The notes under the pieces are model-generated. The model made no database searches. It saw nothing but the letters and a program-made list of their open reading frames with translations, and was not told where the DNA came from. A stretch of DNA of 64,000 bases. Source: Pseudomonas rhizophila. Its GTDB lineage: Bacteria > Pseudomonadota > Gammaproteobacteria > Pseudomonadales > Pseudomonadaceae. The translations under genes and the position numbers were made by a program. Where the stretch lies: positions 452,232-516,231 of the forward strand of contig NZ_CP024081.1 in assembly GCF_003033885.1 (NCBI RefSeq). Reading direction: 5' to 3'. Shown here one piece after another: positions 9,809 through 18,988 of this stretch; position 1 is the stretch's first letter, and each line of letters opens with the position of its first letter.

Positions 9809-12073
9809 ATGAGCGACATTCTTGCAGACAGCTTAGACGGCGTAGAGCGCCGGTCGCTGGCTGACTTCACCGAAAATGCCTACCTCAATTACTCCATGTA
9901 CGTGATCATGGACCGCGCCTTGCCGCACATCGGCGACGGTCTGAAGCCGGTTCAGCGGCGGATCATCTACGCCATGAGTGAGCTGGGGCTGGATGCCGAT
10001 TCCAAGCACAAGAAGTCGGCGCGTACCGTCGGTGACGTGCTCGGTAAGTTCCATCCTCACGGTGACTCGGCCTGCTACGAAGCCATGGTGCTGATGGCCC
10101 AGCCGTTCAGCTACCGCTACACCCTGGTGGACGGCCAGGGGAACTGGGGTGCGCCAGACGATCCCAAGTCTTTTGCTGCCATGCGTTACACCGAGGCACG
10201 GCTGTCGCGTTATTCCGAAGTGCTGCTCAGCGAGCTGGGCCAGGGCACCGCGGACTGGGGGCCGAACTTCGACGGTACTCTCGATGAACCCCTGGTGTTG
10301 CCAGCGCGTTTGCCGAACATCCTGCTCAATGGCACCACCGGTATCGCCGTGGGCATGGCCACCGATGTGCCGCCCCACAACCTGCGGGAAGTGGCCACCG
10401 CGTGCGTGCGTTTGCTGGACGAGCCCAAAGCCACGGTGGAGCAGCTCTGCGAACACATTCAGGGCCCGGACTACCCAACCGAAGCGGAAATCATCACCCC
10501 GCGCGCCGACCTGCTGAAGATCTACGAAACCGGTCGCGGTTCGGTGCGTATGCGCGCGGTGTACCACATCGAAGATGGCGACATCATCGTCACCGCCCTG
10601 CCGCACCAGGTTTCCGGGGCCAAGGTGCTGGAACAGATTGCCGCGATGATGCAGGCAAAACCGTCGAAAGCACCGCAAGTCGCTGACCTGCGCGACGAAT
10701 CCGACCACGAGAACCCCTGCCGGATTGTGATTATTCCGGTCAACAGTCGGGTTGATCATGACGCGCTGATGCAGCACCTGTTTGCCAGTACCGATCTTGA
10801 GTCCAGCTACCGGGTCAACATCAACATCATCGGTCTGGACGGCAAGCCACAGCTGAAAAACCTGCGGGCGCTGCTGGTGGAATGGCTGGAGTTCCGGGTC
10901 AAGACCGTGCGCCGGCGCCTGCAATTTCGCCTGGACAAGGTCGAACGTCGCCTGCACCTGTTGGACGGTTTGCTGATTGCCTACCTCAACCTGGATGAAG
11001 TGATTCATATCATCCGTACCGAGGAGCACCCCAAGGCCAGCCTGATCGAGCGTTTCGCCTTGAGCGAAATCCAGGCCGACTACATTCTCGATACCCGCCT
11101 GCGGCAACTGGCGCGGCTGGAAGAGATGAAGCTGCGGGCCGAGCAGGATGAACTGCTCAAGGAGCAGGCCAAGCTGCAAGCTTTGCTGGGCAGCGAAGCC
11201 AAGCTCAAGAAGCTGGTGCGCACCGAACTGCTCAAGGACGCCGAAACCTACGGCGACGACCGTCGCTCGCCTATCGTCGAGCGCGCCGAAGCCAAGGCGC
11301 TGAGTGAGCACGATCTGCTGCCGAACGAGAAAGTGACTGTCGTGCTGTCAGAAAAAGGTTGGGTACGCTCTGCCAAAGGTCATGATATTGACGCGACGGG
11401 GCTTTCCTACAAGGCCGGGGATGGCTTCAAGGCCCTGGCGGCCGGGCGTTCCAACCAGTTTGCGGTGTTCGTCGACTCCACCGGGCGCAGTTATTCGGTG
11501 CCGGCGCATACCCTGCCATCGGCTCGCGGACAGGGCGAGCCACTGACCGGTCGATTAACTCCTCCACCGGGTGCAACTTTTGAATGCGTGCTGATGCCTG
11601 ATGATGACGGGCTGTACGTTATTGCGTCGGACGCCGGCTACGGGTTTGTCGTCAAGGGTGAGGACCTGCAAGCCAAGAACAAGGCGGGCAAGGCGTTGTT
11701 GAGCCTGCCGAATAACGCCAAGGTCATAGCGCCGCGACCTGTGTCCGATCGTGAGAACAACTGGCTGGCATCGGTGACGACCGAAGGTCGGTTGCTGGTC
11801 TTCAAAATCAGTGACTTGCCACAGTTGGGTAAAGGTAAAGGCAACAAGATCATCGGTATTTCCGGCGAACGGGTGGCAAGTCGTGAGGAATATGTCACGG
11901 ATATTGCAGTGTTGCCGGAAGGCGCCACGCTTGTGCTGCAGGCTGGAAAGCGTACGCTTTCGTTGAAGGCAGACGATCTTGAACACTACAAAGGTGAACG
12001 CGGTCGGCGGGGCAACAAGCTTCCGAGAGGGTTTCAGCGGGTCGATGCACTGCTCGTCGAAAACCTCAATTAA
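9809..12073 (+). CDS. parC: DNA topoisomerase IV subunit A
   Basis: ParC (754 residues) is the DNA-cleaving subunit of topoisomerase IV. The quinolone-resistance region reads [15 protein letters not shown], with Ser87 and Glu91 (Pseudomonas numbering) unchanged, so the usual ParC resistance mutations are absent. The catalytic tyrosine is in [11 protein letters not shown] (Tyr127). A coiled-coil/tower region and a C-terminal DNA-wrapping domain with divergent beta-pinwheel blades follow. The ATG at 9809 is chosen over an in-frame upstream start because [20 protein letters not shown] matches ParC N-termini and the upstream part lies inside the protease gene. Confidence 0.97.
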   Translation: MSDILADSLDGVERRSLADFTENAYLNYSMYVIMDRALPHIGDGLKPVQRRIIYAMSELGLDADSKHKKSARTVGDVLGKFHPHGDSACYEAMVLMAQPFSYRYTLVDGQGNWGAPDDPKSFAAMRYTEARLSRYSEVLLSELGQGTADWGPNFDGTLDEPLVLPARLPNILLNGTTGIAVGMATDVPPHNLREVATACVRLLDEPKATVEQLCEHIQGPDYPTEAEIITPRADLLKIYETGRGSVRMRAVYHIEDGDIIVTALPHQVSGAKVLEQIAAMMQAKPSKAPQVADLRDESDHENPCRIVIIPVNSRVDHDALMQHLFASTDLESSYRVNINIIGLDGKPQLKNLRALLVEWLEFRVKTVRRRLQFRLDKVERRLHLLDGLLIAYLNLDEVIHIIRTEEHPKASLIERFALSEIQADYILDTRLRQLARLEEMKLRAEQDELLKEQAKLQALLGSEAKLKKLVRTELLKDAETYGDDRRSPIVERAEAKALSEHDLLPNEKVTVVLSEKGWVRSAKGHDIDATGLSYKAGDGFKALAAGRSNQFAVFVDSTGRSYSVPAHTLPSARGQGEPLTGRLTPPPGATFECVLMPDDDGLYVIASDAGYGFVVKGEDLQAKNKAGKALLSLPNNAKVIAPRPVSDRENNWLASVTTEGRLLVFKISDLPQLGKGKGNKIIGISGERVASREEYVTDIAVLPEGATLVLQAGKRTLSLKADDLEHYKGERGRRGNKLPRGFQRVDALLVENLN

Positions 12074-12151
12074 GCGTGCTAGAGCGCTCGGTCTGCGATT
12101 AAAAGCCGCAGATCGGCACTTTCGCGCTGGAGTCGGAGCGCATATTCACGG

Positions 12152-12256
12152 ATGATAGGCCCTTTCAAGCGCCGGCGTGGCCGAGCGTTCTTCATATTGA
12201 CCGAGTATTTTTTCACTGTGGTAAGCCTTGTGGCCGCCACCTGGACGGGACGATGA
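12152..12256 (+). CDS. Possible small membrane peptide upstream of the PqiC-like gene
   Basis: A 34-codon frame begins at ATG 12152 (MIGPFKRRRGRAFF...). It has a basic start and a hydrophobic stretch (FFTVVSLVAATW), and its TGA overlaps the ATG of the next gene (12253). The overlap suggests either translational coupling or chance. No family is recognised and the ribosome-binding site is weak. Confidence 0.25.
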   Translation: MIGPFKRRRGRAFFILTEYFFTVVSLVAATWTGR

Positions 12257-12957
12257 CTGCTCTGCGCCTTCCTATTTTGTGGCTCGCCGGCCTGCTTGGC
12301 TTGGCGGGCTGTAGCGTCAATCAGCCAGTGTCGCTGTATCAACTCGACAGCGGAAACCCGGCCCAGCCTGCACAAAGCGCAGGCATGGCGGTATTACTGG
12401 GCCCGGTATTGATTGCCGATTACCTGCAACGTGAAACCCTATTGCAACGCCAACCGGACGGCAGCCTGCAGGCCGCCACCGACGGTCGTTGGGCCGGCAG
12501 CCTGTCGTCGGACATTGACCAGCTGTTGCTGCGTCAGGTCGCCGGGCATCTGGACAGCCAGCGCGTAGTACTCGCGCCGGCCACCCAGGGCTTTACCCCG
12601 GATGTTCAGGTCTTGCTGTCGATTACCCGGCTGGATTCGGGCGAATCGCAACCGGCGGTACTGGATGCCCAGTGGCGCCTGATCGATCGTCGCGGAAAGG
12701 TTCGCGAGAACCGGATCATTCATCTGCAGGAGCAACATGCCGGCGGTACCGCGGCGCAGGTCCAGGCTCAGGGCGTGCTGCTGCAACGTCTGGCCGAGCA
12801 ACTGTCCGTGGCGCTCAAGCCTTTGGCCAACCAGCCGCCTGTCGCAGAGGTGCCGCGCAAATCTGCTCCTGCAGCGACCAAAAAGGTCGAGAAGGAAAAG
12901 GACAAGATTCCAATGGCCTTGCCGATCCGTACGGACATGGAAGTGTTCAGGTTCTGA
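12253..12957 (+). CDS. PqiC/YmbA-like outer-membrane lipoprotein (DUF330, ABC transport auxiliary)
   Basis: The 234-residue protein has a lipoprotein signal peptide with the lipobox LAGC at about residues 17-20. It is followed by the DUF330 fold (VSLYQLDSG, AVLLGPVLIADYLQRETLL, LSSDIDQLLLRQV). PqiC/YmbA proteins pair with MCE-domain lipid-transport systems to span the envelope. No MCE or permease gene is adjacent, so this is a stand-alone member. The C-terminus has a Lys/Glu-rich tail. A clear intrinsic terminator follows. Confidence 0.75.
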   Translation: MTALRLPILWLAGLLGLAGCSVNQPVSLYQLDSGNPAQPAQSAGMAVLLGPVLIADYLQRETLLQRQPDGSLQAATDGRWAGSLSSDIDQLLLRQVAGHLDSQRVVLAPATQGFTPDVQVLLSITRLDSGESQPAVLDAQWRLIDRRGKVRENRIIHLQEQHAGGTAAQVQAQGVLLQRLAEQLSVALKPLANQPPVAEVPRKSAPAATKKVEKEKDKIPMALPIRTDMEVFRF

Positions 12958-12975
12958 TGGTTGAACTGGATGCAA

Positions 12976-13008
12976 AACAAAGCCCGCGTTGATGCGGGCT
13001 TTGTTGTT
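12976..13008 (+). terminator. Intrinsic terminator after the PqiC-like gene
   Basis: ACAAAGCCCGC and GCGGGCTTTGT form an 11-bp stem over a short loop, followed by TGTTT. Confidence 0.85.
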
Positions 13009-13043
13009 TCTGTGGGGTGCTGTCTCGGGTGTCTATGCCGGCC

Positions 13044-13123
13044 TCATCGCGAGCAGGCTCGCTCCCACACTGGATCTGTGGCTAGCAGAGGTCCCTGTGG
13101 GAGCGAGCTTGCTCGCGATGAGG
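13044..13123. repeat. Inverted REP doublet
   Basis: CATCGCGAGCAGGCTCGCTC at 13044 is mirrored by GAGCGAGCTTGCTCGCGATG at about 13101, with a short spacer between them. Confidence 0.85.
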
Positions 13124-13134
13124 TAGGCGAAGGC

Positions 13135-13174
13135 CACAAAAAAGCCCGCAGACAATCACTCATCTGCGGGCTTC
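13135..13174 (-). terminator. Intrinsic terminator of the SMP-like gene
   Basis: AAGCCCGCAGA (13142-13152) pairs with TCTGCGGGCTT (13163-13173). On the minus strand the stem is followed by a T run, which fits the end of the gene stopping at 13195. Confidence 0.8.
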
Positions 13175-13194
13175 GTCATTTCAGGTGTTGAGGC

Positions 13195-14712
13195 TCAGGC
13201 CTGACGCTCATGCATCCGCGCCAGTTGTCGCTCCAGCATCGACGGATAAGGCTCCATCAGTCGCTCGACGCAGCATGCGCCTTCCGGGCTGGCGATAGGG
13301 CGGATGCGGGCGCGCTGGCGGATCAGGGCGTCGTCGTTGATCTTGCGCTCCACCAGCAGCAGATTGCGGCTGTGTTGCGACAGGGCCAGGGCGTCCTGGG
13401 CGGTTTCGGTCAGCAGCAGGTCGATCTGGCTCAGGCCGAACAGCCCGTCACCCAAGGTCAGGCCCAACTGCAATTGCAGGGTGATGCCGCTGTCGGCGAC
13501 TTCGATCTGCAACTGGTGTCCCAGGGCTCTGAGCAACTCACCGCAGCAAATGGCGTTGGTGAGGTAGTCATCACCGCTGTCCTCGGTGTGGAACAGCATC
13601 AGCGTGCTGCCATCGTTCAGGGTGTGCAGTTGGCCCTGATACAGCGATGCGGCTTGGTCGAGGCAGTCGCGGTAACGCTCAAGCAGTTCCTTCAGGCGCG
13701 CCTGGGGCAGCCGGCGCAGTTGGTCCTGGGCGCCCAGTTGCACGGCCAGCACGGCACTGTGTTGGGGCAGGTCCGAGGCGACGGGTCTGGCGACCGATTG
13801 CGGCTCATCGGCGATTGAGTCGTCACGCAGGTCGGCGAAAGCATCGTCGTCTTCATCGTCCTCTACCGTGCGGACCACCCGGCGTGGCCCGGGCCTGGAG
13901 GCGGGTAGAGGTTGGCTTTCATCGAAGTCCGGGTCCCGCAGGTTACGCACTTCGAAACCTGGTTCGGCTTCGTCGTCGTCACTGTAGTCGATGTCTTCAG
14001 GCTCCGGCACGGGGGCAGGTTCCGGGGCGAAGCTGGCGTGCAGTTGCCGAGCCAGATCGCCAATTTCGTCCTGGCGCTGGGTCGCTGGGGTGTGCTCGTC
14101 GATATCCCGCAGCCAGACCCGCAGTTGCAGCAATGGCGTAGAGATGTGCCGTCCCAGGCGCAAGCTCAAGGCCAGCGCCAGCGCCAGCAATATCGCGCTG
14201 AGGATGCCCATGCTTTGCAGGCTGATGGTCATCGGCTGCTGGAACTGGTCCATGTCCAGGCTGATGCGCAGTTGCCCGGCGGTCACGTCCTGGAAAGTGA
14301 TCCTGCTCTGGTACATGCCGCCGGATTCGCCCAGCAGGCCCGGCTTGGGACGCTGGCCGGCTTCGGCGAGGATGCGGTTGTCCACGCTATAAATGGCGGC
14401 GTGGGCCACCAGTTTGTTTTTGGTGAGGTTGTTGAGCAGCACGTTGAGGCTGAGGATGTCGTTGGACACCAGTAGCTCGGTGGCGGACGTGGCGGTCTGC
14501 GTGGTCAGGCTCTCGCCCAGGGCGTCGGCCTGTTCGTGCATTGCCTGCTTGAACTGCAGGCCCATCACGCAGGCATAGATCACCAGGGCCAGGGCGACCA
14601 GGATCACGTTATGGCTGGCAATGCGCAATGCAATCGGCACGCGACGGTGGCGCAGTGCACGGAAGATCAGCAGAAAGAAATTGTCGGTTTTGACTGGCGT
14701 GGGCCGGTTCAC
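13195..14712 (-). CDS. SMP/YtjB (AhpA)-like membrane protein
   Basis: From the GTG at 14712 the protein has 505 residues. TM1 is near residues 35-52 (NVILVALALVIYACVMG). A periplasmic domain follows, then TM2 near 170-190 (ILSAILLALALALSLRLG) and a HAMP-like segment. After that come an acidic linker rich in Asp and Glu (EPEDIDYSDDDEAEPGFE) and a C-terminal cytoplasmic domain. This is the SMP_2 family, whose E. coli member ytjB also sits divergent to serB; its function is not established. The frame stays open upstream to 14949, but that part overlaps the intergenic region and the serB start, so it was rejected. Confidence 0.7.
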   Translation of the reverse strand: MNRPTPVKTDNFFLLIFRALRHRRVPIALRIASHNVILVALALVIYACVMGLQFKQAMHEQADALGESLTTQTATSATELLVSNDILSLNVLLNNLTKNKLVAHAAIYSVDNRILAEAGQRPKPGLLGESGGMYQSRITFQDVTAGQLRISLDMDQFQQPMTISLQSMGILSAILLALALALSLRLGRHISTPLLQLRVWLRDIDEHTPATQRQDEIGDLARQLHASFAPEPAPVPEPEDIDYSDDDEAEPGFEVRNLRDPDFDESQPLPASRPGPRRVVRTVEDDEDDDAFADLRDDSIADEPQSVARPVASDLPQHSAVLAVQLGAQDQLRRLPQARLKELLERYRDCLDQAASLYQGQLHTLNDGSTLMLFHTEDSGDDYLTNAICCGELLRALGHQLQIEVADSGITLQLQLGLTLGDGLFGLSQIDLLLTETAQDALALSQHSRNLLLVERKINDDALIRQRARIRPIASPEGACCVERLMEPYPSMLERQLARMHERQA

Positions 14713-14845
14713 TGAGCTCGGCTCTTTGTCCGTGAAATTGACGCGCAGTATAGCGACAGGCCCATGACCGGCAAAGCACCGACGGTGCCCGATGGTCACT
14801 GAAAGTGGGTAGAATGCGGTTTTTTTCCACCTGCGGGGGTGCGCC

Positions 14846-16060
14846 TTGCGCGAAATCGTCCTGATAAACATCACTGGCAGTGACCGTCCGGGTCTGACTG
14901 CGGCCATTACCGGCGTTCTGGCCCAGGGTGGTGTGAACATTCTCGACATTGGTCAGGCGGTGATTCACGACACACTGTCGTTCGGCATCCTGGTTGAAAT
15001 CCCGGACGCCGAGCAAAGCAAGTCGGTGCTCAAGGACATCCTGTTCACCGCCTACAAGCTCGACCAACAGGTGCGTTTCACCCCGGTGTCCGAAGCCGAT
15101 TACCAGCATTGGGTCAATGGCCAGGGCAAGAAGCGTCACATCGTGACCCTGTTGACCCGCAAGGTTACCGCCGAGCAATTGCAGCGGGTCAGTTCGATCA
15201 CTGCCAAATACGACCTGAACATCGACCACATCGACCGTTTGTCCGGGCGCATGCCGCTGGATACGCCGGATGACAAGGGCAAGGGCTGCATCGAATTCTC
15301 CGTGCGCGGCGAGCCGGCCGATCCCCAGGCGCTGCGTGCCGAGTTCCTCAGCGTGGCCCAGGAGTTGAATGTCGACATCGCGTTCCAGGAAGACTCGCTG
15401 TTCCGCCGCAACCGTCGCCTGGCGGTATTCGACATGGATTCGACGCTGATTGAAGCCGAAGTCATCGACGAACTGGCCAAGGCCGCCGGCGTGGGCGACA
15501 AGGTGTCGGCCATCACTGAGCGAGCCATGGCCGGCGAGTTGGATTTTCGCGCTAGCTTCAAGGAGCGCCTGGCGCTACTCAAGGGGCTGGACGTCAGCGT
15601 GCTGGACTCCATCGGCGCTTCCTTGCGCCTGACCGAAGGCGCCGAAACCCTGTTCGCCGAACTCAAGCGTCTGGGCTACAAGACCGCGATCCTGTCCGGG
15701 GGCTTCACCTACTTTGCCAAGCAGTTGCAGGCCAAACTCGGCATCGACTACGTGTTCGCCAATGAACTGGAAGTCGTGGATGGCAAGGTCACGGGCGTGG
15801 CCGTCGAGCCGATCGTCGATGCCCAGCGCAAGGCGGATCTGTTGCGCGAACTGGCCGAGAAGGAAGGCCTGCGCCTGGAACAGACCATCGCCGTCGGCGA
15901 CGGCGCCAATGACCTGCCAATGCTGGCGATCGCCGGTCTGGGCGTGGCGTTCCGGGCCAAGCCGCTGGTCAAGCAGTCGGCCCGGCAGGCGATCTCAACC
16001 CTGGGGTTGGATGGGGTGTTGTATCTGCTGGGCTTCAGGGATCGCGACGGGCAGCTCTGA
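14846..16060 (+). CDS. serB: Phosphoserine phosphatase SerB
   Basis: SerB (404 residues) catalyses the last step of serine synthesis, dephosphorylating L-phosphoserine. Two N-terminal ACT-like domains (REIVLINITGSDRPGLTAAI at the start) precede the HAD phosphatase. The HAD motifs are FDMDSTLIEAEVIDELAK (nucleophile and acid aspartates), ILSGGF (motif II) and VGDGANDLPML (motif IV). The start is a TTG preceded by GGGGGTG; the next residues match known Pseudomonas SerB proteins. It is divergent from the SMP-like gene, with 133 bp between the two starts. Confidence 0.95.
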   Translation: MREIVLINITGSDRPGLTAAITGVLAQGGVNILDIGQAVIHDTLSFGILVEIPDAEQSKSVLKDILFTAYKLDQQVRFTPVSEADYQHWVNGQGKKRHIVTLLTRKVTAEQLQRVSSITAKYDLNIDHIDRLSGRMPLDTPDDKGKGCIEFSVRGEPADPQALRAEFLSVAQELNVDIAFQEDSLFRRNRRLAVFDMDSTLIEAEVIDELAKAAGVGDKVSAITERAMAGELDFRASFKERLALLKGLDVSVLDSIGASLRLTEGAETLFAELKRLGYKTAILSGGFTYFAKQLQAKLGIDYVFANELEVVDGKVTGVAVEPIVDAQRKADLLRELAEKEGLRLEQTIAVGDGANDLPMLAIAGLGVAFRAKPLVKQSARQAISTLGLDGVLYLLGFRDRDGQL

Positions 16061-16085
16061 CTCAATCTCCTGTGGCAAGGGGATT

Positions 16086-16120
16086 TATCTGTGGGAGCAA
16101 GTTTTGCTCCCACAGAGAGC
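16086..16120. terminator. REP-like hairpin between convergent genes, possible bidirectional terminator
   Basis: TCTGTGGGAGCAA and TTGCTCCCACAGA form a near-perfect 13-bp stem with a tiny loop between the 3' ends of serB and the PilZ-like gene. It has no strong T run. Confidence 0.5.
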
Positions 16121-16152
16121 TCTCTCTTCACAAAGGGTTATGTATTGGCGGT

Positions 16153-17913
16153 CTAAAGCGACTTCCACAACGAATCAAAATCCCCTTCATTGTCGTGGCC
16201 ATCTCCGGTGGTCGCTGAGTCTTCCTGTCGATAAGCAAACTGGTTGAAGCTGTGCGTGCTGGTCACCCGTCGGTCCAGGCTGGCGCGGCGTTCCTGGCCG
16301 TTGGTGTTGATCAGCACTTGCTGGCCTTCCTGGAAAGGCAGACGGGGCGCGATCATGGTGGGAGGCAGATCAATGGCGCTGATCTCAGGCAGCAGCAGCC
16401 CTCGCAGGTAGTGACCATGCTCATCCTTCTCTCGTACCAGTTGCAGCCCGCAAGGCTGGGCATGGGGCGCGACCAGCTCGATACCCATTTGCATGGCGCC
16501 ATTGCGCACTTGCCTGATCCAGCGCACCACGGCGATGCTCCAGGCTTGATCGTTAGTGTCGCGAATGCCGACCATTTCCCCGGCCTGCAGTTGCTCAGGC
16601 ACCTCCTTCGGCCAGCCGAGGCAGTAACCTCCGGGGCTGTGATTGATGATGGGCAGGTCGTAGGTCGCGAAGTGGTGCTGGTTGTCGGAGCTGGCGCCGT
16701 CGTCATCGGCTGGATTGACCGGGTACTCGATTTCTTCATAGGGCAACAGATCACTGTCACCGGCCGCAGCTGCGTCGAAAGCCTGGCTCCAGGTGTCGTT
16801 GGTCTTGGTCGGTGTGGCCTCGAACCGGGCCTTGCGCGTTGCAGAGTCCTTGAGGATTTCGCTGAAAGAGCGCTCGCCGCCCAGGTAATAGTGCAAAGCG
16901 CTCATGCCCACGCAGAGCGTCAGCGTGCCGTTGCCCTCCGTGCGCTGGAAGCTGCGTTCGACCGCTTCGCCCCAGGCCGCTTGCAGGTGATGCAAGGTGT
17001 CGGCGTTCATTGCGCCAGGCACGGGCAAGGTGTGATCGTCGGGTTGCTCCAGATGAGTGGCAATGGCGCGCACCAGCGGCTGCGGATCGAAACCCAGCAG
17101 GCTGGGCTGTTGCTCGGCCCTGAACTTGGAGCGATAGCGCGGCCCGATATCCAGTTGCGGTGCAACGGCGAACAGGCTCGTGGCGGTGGTGGCCGGGTCC
17201 AGCGTGACCTTCTGACTCCAGGATTCGAGCACCTCGACGAGTCGCGCAATCTGGCCCTGGCGCAGTTGATTGCTGCGTGAGGTGCCCAGCAGCAGGGCGA
17301 CCACGTAGGTTTGCTCGACATTCAACTGGTGCACCTGGCTGGCCAGTTCATCGCTGACGCTGAGGTGTTGCAGCCGATGGTGGCAGGCGATTCGGTACAA
17401 CTGATGCAAATCGAGCCACAGCCCTTCGGGTACCGGGCTATACAACTGGCTGATACGCAGCAGCGTGCCGTCCAGGGCATGCATCGCGCGTTGCAGCGCG
17501 GTGCTCAGCAGCCGGGCGCGGTCCTTGGAGTATTTCGGCGAGATGCGCGCGACGATCTGTTTGTAACCCATGGCCAATTGGGTTTGCAGGGCCTGGCACA
17601 GGTTGACGATCTTGCGCGAGCGCTCATCCAGAACGATGGCCTGTTGCAAAAAATGCCGCTCCAGGTGTTTGCAGACGTAATACACCTCGGGCCGCAACAA
17701 TTCGAGCAGTTGCAGGCGATTATCGCTGGGGGTGATCAGTTGGTTGAGTTCGCCGATGGCCTGGTACAACAGGCGTGCGGTTTCGCCGATATTGGCCTTG
17801 GGCAGGTTGGCGATCCAGCGCTTGAGGTCGCGCGGCGTGGCGTCGCAGAACGACAGGCGCGACTGGGTCGGTGTCAGAACGCGCGAAAGCTGGAGAGGGC
17901 TGGTCTCATTCAT
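16153..17913 (-). CDS. PilZ-like domain protein, possible cyclic-di-GMP effector
   Basis: The 586-residue protein is soluble, with no signal peptide or membrane segment. The first 300 residues are helical. The C-terminal 150 residues contain NHSPGGYCLGWP, which fits the (D/N)xSxxG half of a PilZ motif, followed by beta-strands (WSIAVVRWIRQVRNGAMQMG). The upstream RxxxR half of the motif is not obvious, so nucleotide binding is uncertain. The last 60 residues have a basic patch (ERRASLDRRVTS). From memory, P. aeruginosa has fimX next to serB; FimX domains (GGDEF/EAL) are not present here. It shares the minus strand with psd but is separated by about 195 bp. Confidence 0.55.
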   Translation of the reverse strand: MNETSPLQLSRVLTPTQSRLSFCDATPRDLKRWIANLPKANIGETARLLYQAIGELNQLITPSDNRLQLLELLRPEVYYVCKHLERHFLQQAIVLDERSRKIVNLCQALQTQLAMGYKQIVARISPKYSKDRARLLSTALQRAMHALDGTLLRISQLYSPVPEGLWLDLHQLYRIACHHRLQHLSVSDELASQVHQLNVEQTYVVALLLGTSRSNQLRQGQIARLVEVLESWSQKVTLDPATTATSLFAVAPQLDIGPRYRSKFRAEQQPSLLGFDPQPLVRAIATHLEQPDDHTLPVPGAMNADTLHHLQAAWGEAVERSFQRTEGNGTLTLCVGMSALHYYLGGERSFSEILKDSATRKARFEATPTKTNDTWSQAFDAAAAGDSDLLPYEEIEYPVNPADDDGASSDNQHHFATYDLPIINHSPGGYCLGWPKEVPEQLQAGEMVGIRDTNDQAWSIAVVRWIRQVRNGAMQMGIELVAPHAQPCGLQLVREKDEHGHYLRGLLLPEISAIDLPPTMIAPRLPFQEGQQVLINTNGQERRASLDRRVTSTHSFNQFAYRQEDSATTGDGHDNEGDFDSLWKSL

Positions 17914-18005
17914 GCCGTGGATGGGCTCCGGCGGGAAATGAAAGGGATGTTCCCAACTCTAGCAGCTGACAGAGAAGCGCGCCGCGCTGGATGTGCTGTG
18001 GAAGC

Positions 18006-18088
18006 CAAGCTTGCTCGCGATGCAGGCGCCGCGGTCTTTGTTTCAGACTGCGTTATCGTTCATCGCGGGCAAGCCTTGCTCCCACAGG
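18006..18088. repeat. Degenerate REP doublet
   Basis: GCTTGCTCGCGATG and CATCGCGGGCAAGCCTTGCT flank a short spacer between psd and the PilZ-like gene. Confidence 0.6.
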
Positions 18089-18108
18089 CCGGCTTCCAAG
18101 GGCGTGAA

Positions 18109-18969
18109 TCAGGCTTTTGGCAATGCCAACCCCTGGCCCATCTGCACCGGCGAACCGGCCACCAGGTCTTCGACCCATTGCACCTGATTCGGGCCGAACA
18201 GCACGATGGCGGTCGATCCCAGTTTGAAGCGGCCCAGCTCGGCGCCTTTCTCCAGGTGGATCGGCGCCCGGGCGGCTTCGTCGTAACGGAAGGTTTTCAG
18301 TTCGCGCTTGGGTGGCGTCACCAGGCCGGCCCAGACGGTTTCGATGGAGGCAACGATCATCGCGCCCACCAGCACCACGGCCATCGGCCCGCGCTCGGTG
18401 TCGAAAATGCACGCCACGCGCTCGTTACGGGCGAACAGTTCCGGAACGTTTTCGGCGGTGGTCTGGTTCACCGAGAAAATCCGTCCCGGGATGTAGACCA
18501 TTTCCCGCAGGGTGCCGGCCAGTGGCATGTGCACGCGGTGATAGTCCTTGGGCGACAGGTAGATGGTGGCGAAATCGCCGCCCATGAACGGCGCTGCGTT
18601 GGCTGCATCGCCGCCCAGCAGTTCCAGCACGCTGAAGCTGTGGCCCTTGGCTTGGAATACCCGGCCGTGCTCGATGGGACCGAGTTGGCTGACGGCACCG
18701 TCGGCGGGGCTGAGGATCGCTCCCGGTGTTGGGTCCAGCGGGCGGGCGCCTTCTTTCAGCGCTCGGGTGAAGAACGCATTGAAGTGCTCGTAGGCCGTAA
18801 GGTCTTCGACCAGCGCCTGGGACATGTCCACCTGATAACGTTTGGCGAACCATTGGGTGAAGGCGTTCTTGAACCAGCGCACGCGGCATTCGGCAATGCA
18901 GCCGGCCAGCCGAGACAGCAGGTGGTGGGGTAGCAGGTATTGGCTGAGGATGAACAAGCGGTTTTTCAT
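18109..18969 (-). CDS. psd: Phosphatidylserine decarboxylase proenzyme
   Basis: Psd (286 residues) makes phosphatidylethanolamine from phosphatidylserine at the inner membrane. The self-cleavage motif LGST is present (RFKLGSTAIVLFGP); cleavage between Gly and Ser creates the pyruvoyl group. Family motifs LSPADGAVSQLG, YLSPKDYHRVHMP and VNQTTAENVPELFARNERV are intact. The length matches class I bacterial enzymes. The gene is read just after rhdA on the same strand with a 19-bp gap, as in other Pseudomonas. Confidence 0.96.
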   Translation of the reverse strand: MKNRLFILSQYLLPHHLLSRLAGCIAECRVRWFKNAFTQWFAKRYQVDMSQALVEDLTAYEHFNAFFTRALKEGARPLDPTPGAILSPADGAVSQLGPIEHGRVFQAKGHSFSVLELLGGDAANAAPFMGGDFATIYLSPKDYHRVHMPLAGTLREMVYIPGRIFSVNQTTAENVPELFARNERVACIFDTERGPMAVVLVGAMIVASIETVWAGLVTPPKRELKTFRYDEAARAPIHLEKGAELGRFKLGSTAIVLFGPNQVQWVEDLVAGSPVQMGQGLALPKA

Positions 18970-18988
18970 TAACTGTCCTTAAGAACCT

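Noticed and set aside
14713..14949. Longer N-terminus for the SMP-like protein
   Set aside because: It would overlap the serB start and the divergent promoter region, and the added residues do not resemble the family.
16252..18933. Long plus-strand frames opposite the PilZ-like, psd and rhdA genes
   Set aside because: They run antisense to recognised genes and have no family features.
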